Positions 52,844 to 62,151 of a stretch of 64,000 bases of DNA are shown in pieces. The DNA lies in the NCBI GenBank assembly GCA_003298465.1, contig QNGA01000008.1:186001-250000 (forward strand). The letters are read 5' to 3'. A model generated the notes under the pieces. That model was given only the letters and a program-made list of their open reading frames with translations, did no database searches and was not told the origin of the DNA. The stretch is from a halophilic archaeon. Lineage in GTDB: Archaea > Halobacteriota > Halobacteria > Halobacteriales > Haladaptataceae. Each line of letters starts with the position of its first letter. Position 1 is the stretch's first letter. The translations under genes were made by a program, and so were the position numbers.

Positions 52844-54330
52844 TAGTCGTCACCTCCCGTCCGACTGAGTCGGTAGCGTGGCTTCGCCTGATAGGACTCC
52901 GACTGTGAGGAGTCGGTGGTGGTGTCGAGTGTGGTCGTGGTGCCAGGGGCCCGCTGACGGGTGCGGACGACCTGCTTGCGGGTTTTCGTCCGCAGTCGTG
53001 GCTCGGACGACTGATTCGCATCGTGGATCGCACGAATGCGTTCGGCGGTCTGCGTGTCGTTGGTCTGTGAGTCGCGGTTCAGCCGGTTGGCGAGCAGTTG
53101 GGTCTGTCCCCTGGTGATGCCACCGTCGGCGGCGACTGCGCGGTCCTGGGGACTCGCGGTATTCGAGTTCGACGTGACCGTTACATCATCGTCACCATCA
53201 TCGTCGTCGTAGTAGCGGTCACGGAGGTCATCGGCCTTTGACGAGGCGGCGCCACTGACGGCCGCGGCGCTCGTCGTGATCGAGGCTGGGAATTTGAAGA
53301 ATCCATACGAGATAACGAATGGAAGGACGAGTGCGATGGCGAAGATCGCAAGGGTGAGGAAGAACCCGATGAGGCCACCAACGCCGAAACTCCAGTCTAA
53401 CTCGTAGGCGATCCTGAGTAGGATGGCCACGGGGAGTGAGACCCAGACGAGGCCGAACCACTGCCAGAACAGCATACTCCCGAGCATTCGCAGCCGGCGG
53501 TGGGGAGCTGCATAGGCGGTCAGCAGGATAATGGGCATCATGATTGGGGCAAGCAGCAGCACAAGCTGGCGGAACCCATAGACTAATGCAAGTGCGATTG
53601 CCTCCCCAACGCCACCGAGATAGAGAACGACAGCGCCAGCGATTGGACCGGCGCTGAGTTTGAACACGCCGCCCATCGAGCTCGTGAGTTCCTTTGGTCT
53701 CGGTGCAAATGCCCACGCAACCGAGTTTGAGAGATGCTGCATCAAATTCGTGAAATTGTAGGCGAGACCGACGACGATAACCGCCATCCCAAGTCGGCCA
53801 AGCCAGCGGGTGATACGCCCCCGACTGAAGATCGTGCTGGCGCTCATTGCGGCGGCGCTCATCATGATGAACATGCCGAGGAACAACACGATTGCCGGGA
53901 AGATGTATGAACCGTACACCTTCTTGTGAAGCGTTGTGAAGGGCTCATTCGTCGGAACGCCATCGGCACCCATGTGCGCGTAGGGAGTTCCAACCCACAG
54001 CGACATTGAGGCTTTCAGCATCCAACGGAAGATCTTCTCACCCTGTGTTTTGAGCCACTCTGCGATATCGGCCGCCCATTCTTTGGGGCCAATGCCGAAT
54101 CCACCGCTACCACCGACAGTGGTACTGTTTGTTGCGTTCGTCCAGTGGCTCCAGTCACCGCTGCCGGGACTGTAGCCATTGTTGCCACCGGGTGAACTGC
54201 TGTTGTTGGTTGTTGAATTGTTCGACTGTGCTTGTGCGGCGACCGGACTTGCGATACCTGTCGCTGTGAGTGCTGATGTGAGGACAAGCAGCGCGGCAAG
54301 CGTCCGAATCGTCCGATGAGGGGGTGTCAT
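52843..54330 (-). CDS. VirB6/TrbL-like polytopic membrane protein
   Basis: A 495-residue protein with a cleavable signal peptide (cleavage near SPVAAQAQ), an Asn/Ser/Gly-rich extracellular segment (about 35-75), an amphipathic part, then about six membrane helices between 135 and 350. The cytosolic tail is charged (about 365-495). This layout is that of VirB6/TrbL channel subunits of type IV secretion. It lies between the pilin-like and VirB3-like genes, as in other mating-pair formation operons. Confidence 0.75.
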   Translation of the reverse strand: MTPPHRTIRTLAALLVLTSALTATGIASPVAAQAQSNNSTTNNSSSPGGNNGYSPGSGDWSHWTNATNSTTVGGSGGFGIGPKEWAADIAEWLKTQGEKIFRWMLKASMSLWVGTPYAHMGADGVPTNEPFTTLHKKVYGSYIFPAIVLFLGMFIMMSAAAMSASTIFSRGRITRWLGRLGMAVIVVGLAYNFTNLMQHLSNSVAWAFAPRPKELTSSMGGVFKLSAGPIAGAVVLYLGGVGEAIALALVYGFRQLVLLLAPIMMPIILLTAYAAPHRRLRMLGSMLFWQWFGLVWVSLPVAILLRIAYELDWSFGVGGLIGFFLTLAIFAIALVLPFVISYGFFKFPASITTSAAAVSGAASSKADDLRDRYYDDDDGDDDVTVTSNSNTASPQDRAVAADGGITRGQTQLLANRLNRDSQTNDTQTAERIRAIHDANQSSEPRLRTKTRKQVVRTRQRAPGTTTTLDTTTDSSQSESYQAKPRYRLSRTGGDD

Positions 54331-54375
54331 AAAATTGGGATGCTGAATGCGGTCGGACCGCGGTGTGATCGGGCG

Positions 54376-54768
54376 CTATCCGAGGATGTTCCCACAGGAG
54401 CTACTGGCATCCACTGGCGCGAACCCGAGCGCGAAGTCGGCGAACGCGAGCCCCAGCACGATCATCGCAACACCGACGAAGAACCCTCCGATTGCGACGT
54501 TGCCGAGCTTGGAGGTGCCTTTGACCGGCACGGCTTTCAGGACGACCGAGGCCAGCAGCATCGCGACGAGGAACGCGATGGCAAGCCCGCCGATGCCGCT
54601 TTGGACGGCTCCAGCGAATTGGCCGCCTTGGGTATTGCAGAAGTTCTGTGCAGCGGCGGTGCCCGTCATGAGGACGGTGCTGGCACCGACGAGTGCAGCG
54701 GGGCCGAGACGCCGTGTGAGGGTTGTTGTGAGCGATTCGTGGAAGTTTGACGGTAATTTGTTGATCAT
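54376..54768 (-). CDS. VirB2/TrbC-like pilin candidate
   Basis: A 130-residue protein with a signal peptide (cleavage likely after GTAAA), a mature part of about 90 residues with two or three hydrophobic helices (GIGGLAIAFLVAMLLASVVL and VAIGGFFVGVAMIVLGLAF) and a Cys near each end of the mature protein (QNFCNTQ and SSSCGNI). Short hydrophobic mature proteins at the head of the operon are usually the pilin. It starts the transcript; the promoter lies before 54768. Confidence 0.68.
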   Translation of the reverse strand: MINKLPSNFHESLTTTLTRRLGPAALVGASTVLMTGTAAAQNFCNTQGGQFAGAVQSGIGGLAIAFLVAMLLASVVLKAVPVKGTSKLGNVAIGGFFVGVAMIVLGLAFADFALGFAPVDASSSCGNILG

Positions 54769-54895
54769 TGTTTCGGGGGGATTTTGTCCAATCTGTTGAT
54801 TCGGACAATAATTCTATTTGGTCGTTTTACACATAGTTTTATATCGTACCATTAGACTTAGTACTTACGAGCTAAAATATAGTATAGAATTACAT

Positions 54896-55075
54896 ATGGC
54901 TCGACCACATGTCGATATTCCGTACTACATCATCGGTGGCGTCAAAGACTACGCAGAAAAGCACGATCTCAGCCGCGACAAAGCCCACGCAAAGCTGTTG
55001 CGCGAGGGGTTAGTGGCTGACGACATTTTCGACGCAGAAACTCCCCAGTCTGATGATTCAGACACAACAGAGTAA
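54896..55075 (+). CDS. Small DNA-binding-like protein divergent from conjugation operon
   Basis: A 59-residue protein (MARPHVDIPYYIIGGVKDYA) with a short strand followed by two helices (EKHDLSRDKAHAKLLREGLV) and an acidic tail. The pattern resembles ribbon-helix-helix repressors. ATG 54896 is preferred to an in-frame start at 54818 because the upstream DNA is AT-rich promoter sequence. It is divergent from the pilin gene (127 bases apart) and may control it. Confidence 0.6.
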   Translation: MARPHVDIPYYIIGGVKDYAEKHDLSRDKAHAKLLREGLVADDIFDAETPQSDDSDTTE

Positions 55076-55144
55076 CTGTCCGATAGGTATTGTGCGAAAA
55101 ATTAAGATGAGACGGTCTAAACGAACGGATACGAGGTAATTACA

Positions 55145-55387
55145 ATGGGACTTCACGCACGGATGAATGCCAAAGCAACAACGTTCCTCGGACTCATAAC
55201 AATCATCTGCGCAATCGGGATGGTTTTTGATTGGGGAATTATTTCGTCTATATTCATCGCGCTAGCTGGCGTACTGATGGTCACACGGGAACCCCACCAA
55301 ACCAGTGGCTTATCCGCTGTTCTCGCCGGATTCGGCTACTTTGCACTCATCTTTGTCGGACTCATGTTTGCCCCGATTAATCCCTAA
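55145..55387 (+). CDS. Small two-to-three-helix membrane protein
   Basis: An 80-residue hydrophobic protein (TTFLGLITIICAIGMVFDWG and LAGFGYFALIFVGLMFAPI). It follows the small DNA-binding gene by 69 bases on the same strand. Possibly an accessory of the mating apparatus or entry exclusion, but nothing in the sequence proves it. Confidence 0.6.
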   Translation: MGLHARMNAKATTFLGLITIICAIGMVFDWGIISSIFIALAGVLMVTREPHQTSGLSAVLAGFGYFALIFVGLMFAPINP

Positions 55388-55458
55388 CCACCCCATTCTG
55401 TGATGACTACGTCTCTGTGACACTGTTTCACTGAGATCATCCTCGTGGCTGTCTGCAG

Positions 55459-56787
55459 TTACGCGATTGATCGACCATTCACCGAGATATTTTTCGCCAC
55501 GTCCGGCCACCCACGGAACAACGCTGCTTTTGTCCCGTGCCAGCCCTTCGTCCGCACGGCAAACCCGTTGACGGTGCACTGATTGACTGCATCATCAACG
55601 ACTAACGCCAATTGAGCGTGCTTGTGGATCTCAACGTGGATGTTTCTGAGCGTCGCCTGCTCCATCGCGTGCTGCACCGTCACTGCCCATCCGGTCGGGA
55701 GGATCTGTTTGATTCGCACATTCTCCACCGTGCAACTCCCACCGTCCAATCTGATTGGGCGCTGTTCGAAGTAAAACTCCTCTTTATTGAAATCAGAATC
55801 CGTAATGACAGTACAGTTCTTAATGCGACAATCCGTCCCCGAAATCCGGATATTCGATGCCTGGCTGTTTGCCGCAACGCAATTGATCACTTCCACCGTC
55901 TGTTTCGGACCGCCTGCCACGTAGAATCCATTATCAGGCCACCCACCACACGTAGAGTTCTGTACGCGGAGATGTCCCTTGGCTTCCGGATAAGACGTGA
56001 TACCGCTCGTTGCCCACGACCGCCCCGCGTCGGTCCCGCCACCAGATCGCTCTTCCCGAGTGTTAATCGTGAACTGGTAGCTTTTTCCCCCGAATCGCAG
56101 ATCCACGCCACGCACGATTGCTTTCGAGTTCGGTCCGTGGCAGTCGATCCGGAACGGGCCTTGACAGCCGAGCGCGTGAATTCCCTGCTGGCGGACGTTT
56201 TCGATAATACTGGTTCCATTTGTATGGTGGTTTAGGATCTGTATCCCCGAGTTTGGCCGTCGCCAGTCGGCGATGAATCCGCCGAAAATGAACTTGCCCC
56301 TGTGCGGGTTGTCGGGAATCCCGATCTTGAAATGTTGTGCCGGGCCTGAGAACTCACCGTTCGTCACGTCGAACCCGTCGATAGCTTTGACAGTGCCGTG
56401 GCGCAGGACCGCGCCTCGGCCGATGATTCCGATGTTTCGCAGTCCGACGCGTCGAACCTGCGAGTTCATTTTGTAAGTTCCTTGCGGGAATACCAGGAGC
56501 GTATCGCTGCCGATCTCCCGTTGAATGACGGGACTCACGTCTTCTTTCCCCGTGGGGTCGGCCCCCGCCTCAACCATATCCACGACGTTCTTGAACCCGC
56601 TTGCGTACTGATTGGGGTCACTGACGGGCGCGGGAAGTCCGGCGGTGCGATTCTTTGTAGCGTTGGTCGCGTTGCTAGTGCTACCACTACCGGTGCCTCC
56701 GGCGGAAAACCCACCCATCCCACAGCCTGCGAGAGCGGAACTGACGCCGACTGTTGTGGTTGCTTTGAGGAATGATCGACGGTTCAT
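55459..56787 (-). CDS. Tat-exported lipoprotein with right-handed beta-helix (pectate-lyase-like)
   Basis: A 442-residue protein with a Tat signal (NRRSFLKATTTVG) and lipobox (SALAGC, Cys at 22), a Ser/Thr/Asn/Gly linker, and a parallel beta-helix domain (about 65-440). The domain opens with VDMVEAGADPTGKEDVSPVI and has stacked turns containing GIIGRGAVLRHG, VEVINCVAANSQASNIRISG, and ENVRIKQILP. Such domains cleave or bind polysaccharide. No clear catalytic Asp/Arg set was identified. It is anchored to the outer membrane face, beside the conjugation genes, so a cell-surface or mating role is conceivable. Confidence 0.78.
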   Translation of the reverse strand: MNRRSFLKATTTVGVSSALAGCGMGGFSAGGTGSGSTSNATNATKNRTAGLPAPVSDPNQYASGFKNVVDMVEAGADPTGKEDVSPVIQREIGSDTLLVFPQGTYKMNSQVRRVGLRNIGIIGRGAVLRHGTVKAIDGFDVTNGEFSGPAQHFKIGIPDNPHRGKFIFGGFIADWRRPNSGIQILNHHTNGTSIIENVRQQGIHALGCQGPFRIDCHGPNSKAIVRGVDLRFGGKSYQFTINTREERSGGGTDAGRSWATSGITSYPEAKGHLRVQNSTCGGWPDNGFYVAGGPKQTVEVINCVAANSQASNIRISGTDCRIKNCTVITDSDFNKEEFYFEQRPIRLDGGSCTVENVRIKQILPTGWAVTVQHAMEQATLRNIHVEIHKHAQLALVVDDAVNQCTVNGFAVRTKGWHGTKAALFRGWPDVAKNISVNGRSIA

Positions 56788-56886
56788 ATGAAGTGGCTAC
56801 TCCGTTAATTCAGGTATACTATATTACCAACACAACTAGGATAAAGATTGGGGGCTAACCCTCACGAGAGGGTAGAGAATTCGCCG

Positions 56887-57093
56887 TTACTGTCGGGAGG
56901 AGTTCGTCACTGACGCCTGTGCACACGCCCAATTCGTATCAATCGCATTCTGACGAATCGCCTTCCCACCGTATTGAATTGTCACTGCAGACCGCTGCGG
57001 TGAGGAATGCAAACGGACGTGCTTCTTGAACGATAGCAAGTGAATCACGGACCCTTCGATCTTCTTGAAGGGGGTTTCAACTGAGCCGCTCAA
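56887..57093 (-). pseudogene. Possible gene fragment related to extracellular protein
   Basis: A minus-strand frame reading VIHLLSFKKHVRLHSSPQRS and VTIQYGGKAIRQNAIDTN has coding character, but it lacks a good start and a recognisable domain. It lies between two minus-strand genes. It may be the 3' end of another beta-rich protein. Confidence 0.35.
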
Positions 57094-57110
57094 GAAGAAA
57101 ATGGAACTAA

Positions 57111-58067
57111 TTACGGGACTTTCAATGGTGCGGTCACACGAGCGAGTGCTGTATCTATCCGTGACAGTGCAGACTGAGCCGTCGAATCAGCTGCCTCCGG
57201 ATAGTATCTAATCATTCCCTCTTCTGGCGACGGATAGAACTTCGTTCCCGATGGTTCCGACAGCCATTGCAGTACTTGATAGAGATCCCCGCCCGCCATT
57301 CCCGTGTGGAACAGCAGCACGAGGACACCGATCGCCATCAGCACCCAACTCCCTGAGAGCGCCAACCCGACAGCGATTGGGGTAATGACGAGGAAGGGGA
57401 CGGCTGTGATAAGGATCAGCGCGCGGCGGGAGAGAATCGTATTCTCATAGATAGTTGCTGGTCCGACAAGTCTGAAGGCAAACGACACATCCGCACCATA
57501 TGCAGCAGCGACAACCGCATGGAGTCCCTCATGGACAGCGACCATCCCGACAACAATCCCACCTGCGAGTGCGAAGTTAGCTAGGGGCGATAGTTCGGGG
57601 GTCGTAGGAAACGATTTCCGAAGAAGCATGATGGCAAAGACACCAAACCATCCGAGGGCAACTAACGGAAAACAACTCACGGATGCCCGCCCAGTGAATT
57701 CGAACGCTGAGCCCTCAGCAGGGTGGTGTGGCTCATAGCCGTTCTTACTGAGCGTTGGCGCAGGGTCCGGGGTGTCAACAGACTCGCTCCATGTCTCCGG
57801 GTTCGTAAGGGGGGTTGTCCGCCATTTAGCGACCGCGCAGATGAGCGAATCGAGAATGAGAGTGACGCCAATGGTGAGGAACACAAAGAACGTGATGCCG
57901 GTCACCCAGTCGCTGAAGGAGGCCATCGTAGCTGGAGTGGGGTTATCGATGATGAACACTGCAGACCATAGTGCGAGGAGGACGGTACCCAACCGAAGCC
58001 GGTGGTAGCGATTCCACGCCTGTGATAGTTCAGTCCAGACGGTCCTTGGTGCTTTCTTCCAGTACAT
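57111..58067 (-). CDS. Membrane protein with DUF3267/zincin-like HExxH-type motif
   Basis: A 318-residue protein (MYWKKAPRTVW) with two N-terminal helices (about 25-42 and 47-68), a soluble loop, and several helices in the second half. The motif AVHEGLHAVVAAAYGADVSF includes H-E-x-L-H, as in DUF3267 proteins thought to be membrane zinc peptidases. The ATG at 58067 is 27 bases after a TATA box. The longer frame from 58202 runs through that promoter and is rejected. Substrate unknown. Confidence 0.78.
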   Translation of the reverse strand: MYWKKAPRTVWTELSQAWNRYHRLRLGTVLLALWSAVFIIDNPTPATMASFSDWVTGITFFVFLTIGVTLILDSLICAVAKWRTTPLTNPETWSESVDTPDPAPTLSKNGYEPHHPAEGSAFEFTGRASVSCFPLVALGWFGVFAIMLLRKSFPTTPELSPLANFALAGGIVVGMVAVHEGLHAVVAAAYGADVSFAFRLVGPATIYENTILSRRALILITAVPFLVITPIAVGLALSGSWVLMAIGVLVLLFHTGMAGGDLYQVLQWLSEPSGTKFYPSPEEGMIRYYPEAADSTAQSALSRIDTALARVTAPLKVP

Positions 58068-58093
58068 TACAATTTGATCACAGATGAGGCTCC

Positions 58094-58102
58094 TATAAAT
58101 TT
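58094..58102 (-). promoter_or_regulatory. TATA element of the DUF3267-like gene
   Basis: AAATTTATA on the minus strand, about 27-35 bases before the ATG at 58067; typical position for a leaderless transcript. Confidence 0.6.
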
Positions 58103-58260
58103 GTTCGGGGCTGGGAGAGTCATACTGAGGAGTGCAAGGGACAGACAGAGCGACCCTGCCCGTCGAGAGACCAGTGCTGGTGGAGTGGGCGTACGGAGAC
58201 ACTGATCGTTCGTCGTAAAGAGAAGTTCAGGAGACGTCTCTTCAATCGTTGAGGGCACGA

Positions 58261-58971
58261 TTATGACTCGTGCTGTGCGTCTTTTACTCCACGAACGGTG
58301 TCCTCGACTGCCTTAATCCCAGCGTCATGGAGCAGATCACCGACAATGACCGTGTCAGCGACACTCGCCATCATGTACGCCGAGTCATAGTCGTGAATTC
58401 CACCCCCATAGAAGAGCTGCGCTGACGAGAGCACATCACGTACGGCAGCGACAACACTGGGATCGCCGAGAGTGCCAGAATACTCGAGATAGACGATCTC
58501 CTGGCCGAGAATCTGTTCAGCGAGTTCAGCATAGACAACGACATCATCACTACTGAGATCACAGTTGGCCTGCGTGTATGCCGCGACTGACGACGCTGGA
58601 TTGAGGACAATGTACGCTTCTGGCTGCACATAGTCCCACTCTAGGTCGGATAAGCGAGCCCATTCGTGGTGGGCACCTACAATCCACATTGTATCACCAG
58701 CATTCAGGACAATCGGAACCAGGTAGCCGGAGAGTGACTCAGTCTGGAACCGCGTCGGACGATAGGTCGGCTCGACGAATATCGGGATCTCCGTCGAAGA
58801 TAGTGCGTCAAGAATCGGGTATACACGTGCTTCTGTGACGTTTGTGGTGCCACCGATAATGATTGCATCTGTTCCTGTCTCGGCAATGCCAGCGTAGGTA
58901 TCCCCGTCGCGAAGTGCTTTGTCTGGGTCGACTTTCGTCACGTGATCCCACTGTGCCCACACACCCGCCAT
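58261..58971 (-). CDS. Geranylgeranylglyceryl phosphate synthase (PcrB family)
   Basis: A 236-residue TIM-barrel prenyltransferase that joins geranylgeranyl diphosphate to sn-glycerol-1-phosphate, the first committed step of archaeal lipid synthesis. VTKVDPDKAL opens the barrel and DAIIIGGTTNVTE follows. IPIFVEPTYRPT, YIVLNPASSVA and VYLEYSGTLGDP are family-typical, and LFYGGGIHDYDSAYMMA with ADTVIVGDLLHD forms the phosphate site. Full length. A DGGGP synthase for the next step is 28 kb away in the same window. Confidence 0.9.
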   Translation of the reverse strand: MAGVWAQWDHVTKVDPDKALRDGDTYAGIAETGTDAIIIGGTTNVTEARVYPILDALSSTEIPIFVEPTYRPTRFQTESLSGYLVPIVLNAGDTMWIVGAHHEWARLSDLEWDYVQPEAYIVLNPASSVAAYTQANCDLSSDDVVVYAELAEQILGQEIVYLEYSGTLGDPSVVAAVRDVLSSAQLFYGGGIHDYDSAYMMASVADTVIVGDLLHDAGIKAVEDTVRGVKDAQHES

Positions 58972-59144
58972 AGCTCACCGTAGTGCCATCACACGCAAAC
59001 CGCTTTCCCTCTGTTTGTCTCGACGGACAAAACGCCGGGGTTTGCGGACGACACTGTCATTCTGGGGATGGCTACTCCCTAATATCGTTCTGCTCCGTCT
59101 TTTAGGCCCTGAATCACAAACCAGTCTCTTTCGAACGCGAAGAG

Positions 59145-59486
59145 TTGGTTACCGAATTCACCGAGCACATTGCCGAGTTGCGTGAAATCTCGAATGACGA
59201 TGCAGAGTTGATGACGAGCAAAGTCCTGAGTCGCGCGTATAGCACGATTCATTTGGTCGGGCTATCCGACAATGGCAAGCAGGCACTCTACCATTGGGAT
59301 ACGTCAAATCCTGACGCACGGGCCTCGTTGATACCTTTGACCGAGCGTGACGTTGATAGTCTCAATACGATCATTATCTGGTAAGAAGCTGACCAGAACC
59401 AGCCGGACGACTTTAAGACGTGGCTCAAACCGCGGCTAAGTGGATTGGATTCGTCCGGACTATTCACCTACACAATAGGAGGTTAG
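59145..59486 (+). pseudogene. Unknown gene, interrupted by an in-frame stop and lacking a start
   Basis: Coding-like sequence (EFTEHIAELREISNDDAELM, LSRAYSTIHLVGLSDNGKQA) runs to a TAA at 59382-59384 and continues in the same frame as EADQNQPDDFKTWLKPRLSG to a TAG at 59484-59486. Upstream the frame is open without ATG or GTG. It is a degraded gene of unknown family. Confidence 0.5.
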
Positions 59487-59741
59487 ATAGGCGTAAAATT
59501 TTTTAACTTATATTTCCCCCATAGAATTTAGAATCACTAATATTTCTATTTATATTATTATATTATATTTGTACTCTTGTATCCTTAGATATAAATGTTG
59601 TTTTTACTTTCACCCTACTTCACAAGTCTTTAAATAGATATTTCTCCTATTTGCTATTATCTTCCCCAGAAAACAGAGCGGAAGAGTACCACACAAGCAG
59701 TCCAGAGTTTCAGGCTTCGATGCAATCAGTTTTAGTTATCA
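59487..59741. other. AT-rich leader of the helicase gene
   Basis: About 250 bases that are much richer in A and T than the window average, with no reading frame of note. Together with the helicase gene this block looks horizontally acquired. Confidence 0.5.
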
Positions 59742-61613
59742 ATGAAGGATAATTCCGTTCCACCTCGTAGATCCACAGACATCAGTGTAGAAGATTACCA
59801 ATGGAACCTCAGAGAATTCGTTTCATCTGAGAGCGAAGCAATAAGAAAAAAGAATCGGGACTTTTTCCAGAAACATACTGATCCTGAAAAATTGCTGAAA
59901 GACGAGAATTATGGGTATATACCGGAGGTAATTAAATACAGTACTCGTCAAAGAATCGTTGTTCAATCCCAGGTACCAAGCGACCCTGGTTCGAAGGACG
60001 AAGTAGACGTCCCTGATGAATATGGAATATATAAAAATAGCGAGGTATTGGTTCGACCTGTGAAGGAGGAAGGCGGAAGGAGAGAGGTTGGGAGTACGCA
60101 AGAAGCCATCGTTAGTAACGTAAGTAGCGTTTACATCGATTTATCGTTGCATAATCTCGGGAGTTCACCTAACGAACTCCGAGAGACAATTTCAGAATTT
60201 GATCATGCGGACTTTCTCGAAGTTGGTGCTCTACTGAATCACGTTCCTTTAGAACGTAAAAAGAAGGGCGTGAAAGCACTAGATGAGAAATATTGCGAGA
60301 TACTTACTGGAGAACGGGAGGTCTCATTTGGATCGTCTGTGCTATCCAACTCGAGTCAAAAGGATTCTGAACTCTACCAAAATAGTTCACAACGGAAGGG
60401 GATTGAGAAAGCTCTCTCCGCAGTAGATATTGCTTGCTTCCAAGGTCCTCCAGGAACTGGGAAGACGCGAGTTATTACTGAACTTGTACGTCGTAACGTT
60501 GAGGCAGGGAACCGTGTTCTAGTGACAGCTGAGGCGAACAGAGCAGTGGATAATATTTTATTCGGTAATTCCTCTGCTGATGATATTCGCGAAACATGCT
60601 TACACTACTACTCTAATAATGGAGAGCTACAAGTTGCTCGAGCAAATCCTGACGCGAGCTCTCACCCTCTTGTTTCTTATTACTACGATGCAGGAGCGAC
60701 TGGAGGAGAGGAAGTAGTATTAGCGACAAACAACAGTGCGGGTGATCTTGACCGCACCCCACTTGGAAAACAGTGGTTCGACGTAGCTATCATTGATGAG
60801 GCTACACAAGCCACCCAACCGTCAGCTGCAGTTCCGATGAGCTTAGCGTCGACTACAATACTGGTTGGTGATCATAAGCAGCTTGGCCCGAGTATAAATT
60901 CTGATCTGAGTAATCTTGATGATGAAGTTGCGGAGTCCCGAACTTCTCCGTTTTCTCTTCTTTATGGAGAAAATGGACTTTACGGTGATGATCTTGGTGT
61001 GATGTTTGATGTTCAGTATCGGATGCACGAAGATATAACGAGGTTCCCTAATCAGGAATTTTATGCTGGAAAGCTCAAAAATGGGGCAGATAAAGAGACT
61101 CTTGACGACATCTCACCACTTCTCATCCGTCACGTTGATGGCCAAGAAAAGAGGCAGGGTACTTCTCGATACAACGAAGAAGAGATCGAAGATGTGATTA
61201 GCTACGTGAAGCAGTTACTCGAGTATACTACTGCTTCCCCAAGCGATATCGGTATTGCATGCGCGTATCGTGCCCAGGCAAACGAGCTCCAAGGGAGAAT
61301 TAATTCAATAGAAATAAAAAACAAAAATAATATTGCTGTTTCTACATTTGATGGTTTCCAGGGGAGTGAGCGAGCCGTTATGATCCTCTCCTTCACTGTA
61401 TCGAATGCTGATGATGATTTGGGGTTTTTATCGAAGGGACAAGCATCGAGAAGATTGAATGTTGCGTTGACGCGTGCTCAACAACACGTCGCACTCTTCG
61501 GTGATTGGATGATGCTCCGAACCGATCCAAATGGACGATTTGAGCGGTTATTTCAGATTGCTGCAAGCCACGGAAAGATAGTTAATCTACAAAATGCTTC
61601 AGAAGTAGTTTAG
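59742..61613 (+). CDS. SF1 helicase, Dna2/UPF1-like, AT-rich stand-alone gene
   Basis: A 623-residue superfamily 1B-type helicase. Motif I is FQGPPGTGKTRVITEL (about 232), motif Ia VLVTAEANRAVDNI, motif II VAIIDEATQATQPSA (about 350), motif III TILVGDHKQLGPS, motif IV FDVQYRMHEDI, and motifs V/VI VSTFDGFQGSERAVMIL and RRLNVALTRAQQHVALFG. The N-terminal 215 residues lack a recognised nuclease or zinc domain. Low GC content contrasts with neighbours. Lone SF1 helicases of this type are often part of defence systems, but no partner is visible. Confidence 0.85.
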   Translation: MKDNSVPPRRSTDISVEDYQWNLREFVSSESEAIRKKNRDFFQKHTDPEKLLKDENYGYIPEVIKYSTRQRIVVQSQVPSDPGSKDEVDVPDEYGIYKNSEVLVRPVKEEGGRREVGSTQEAIVSNVSSVYIDLSLHNLGSSPNELRETISEFDHADFLEVGALLNHVPLERKKKGVKALDEKYCEILTGEREVSFGSSVLSNSSQKDSELYQNSSQRKGIEKALSAVDIACFQGPPGTGKTRVITELVRRNVEAGNRVLVTAEANRAVDNILFGNSSADDIRETCLHYYSNNGELQVARANPDASSHPLVSYYYDAGATGGEEVVLATNNSAGDLDRTPLGKQWFDVAIIDEATQATQPSAAVPMSLASTTILVGDHKQLGPSINSDLSNLDDEVAESRTSPFSLLYGENGLYGDDLGVMFDVQYRMHEDITRFPNQEFYAGKLKNGADKETLDDISPLLIRHVDGQEKRQGTSRYNEEEIEDVISYVKQLLEYTTASPSDIGIACAYRAQANELQGRINSIEIKNKNNIAVSTFDGFQGSERAVMILSFTVSNADDDLGFLSKGQASRRLNVALTRAQQHVALFGDWMMLRTDPNGRFERLFQIAASHGKIVNLQNASEVV

Positions 61614-61705
61614 CTCTTCCTCATTGTGGATCCGCCAATTCCGAATGTTCTTAAGGGAGCAGTCAATTCCCTCAGAATATAGAAGGATATTTATAAATAC
61701 AAAAT

Positions 61706-61831
61706 CTACCTTACGAGAATAACTCGGCACACGCAGGGTTCAAGGCGGATAACCTCAAGGGCCGTGACGGAGACCATAGCGACGAGTTCGCCACACTTCG
61801 GACAGCGAACCGTCTCGTTGACGTCGCTCAT
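61706..61831 (-). CDS. Very small four-Cys protein
   Basis: A 41-residue protein with CPKCGEL and a CVC pair, enough to bind one zinc, and a hydrophobic middle (VAMVSVTALEVI). Small zinc proteins of this size are frequent in haloarchaea. The remaining intergenic DNA (61832-62148) shows only the motif listed at 62064. Confidence 0.55.
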   Translation of the reverse strand: MSDVNETVRCPKCGELVAMVSVTALEVIRLEPCVCRVILVR

Positions 61832-62063
61832 TGGTTGCCCTCGCGACCGTCGGCGACGAGCAGACGAAGAAGCCAGCGGTCCGGGGAGCTAAGAAACGAT
61901 GGATAGTTTCGGAAACACGAATCGGAAAGCAAGAATGGACAGGAATACTGTCTCGATCCTGGTCACCACACCACCCCTGATGAAGAGACGAGTAACGTGC
62001 TGAAGCGGGGTTGAGAGGGAGATGTTCCTCTCACACCTCGACCGAGAATTCTTCTGACTCGAT

Positions 62064-62082
62064 ACGAGGACACCAGGGTTTC
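62064..62082. repeat. ACGAGGACACCAGG-G-TTTC motif, copy 2
   Basis: Matches 43488-43505 apart from one inserted G. It is followed by TGTATCGGAAGCACTGGAAACG, whose CACTGGAAAC resembles the dyad of archaeal origin recognition boxes. It lies 70 bases before the RecA-like/PolB2 cluster. Confidence 0.45.
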
Positions 62083-62151
62083 ACTGTATCGGAAGCACTG
62101 GAAACGACCCAGTCGAGCCTATGAACGCCAGTTCACGTACGTCCATATGTG

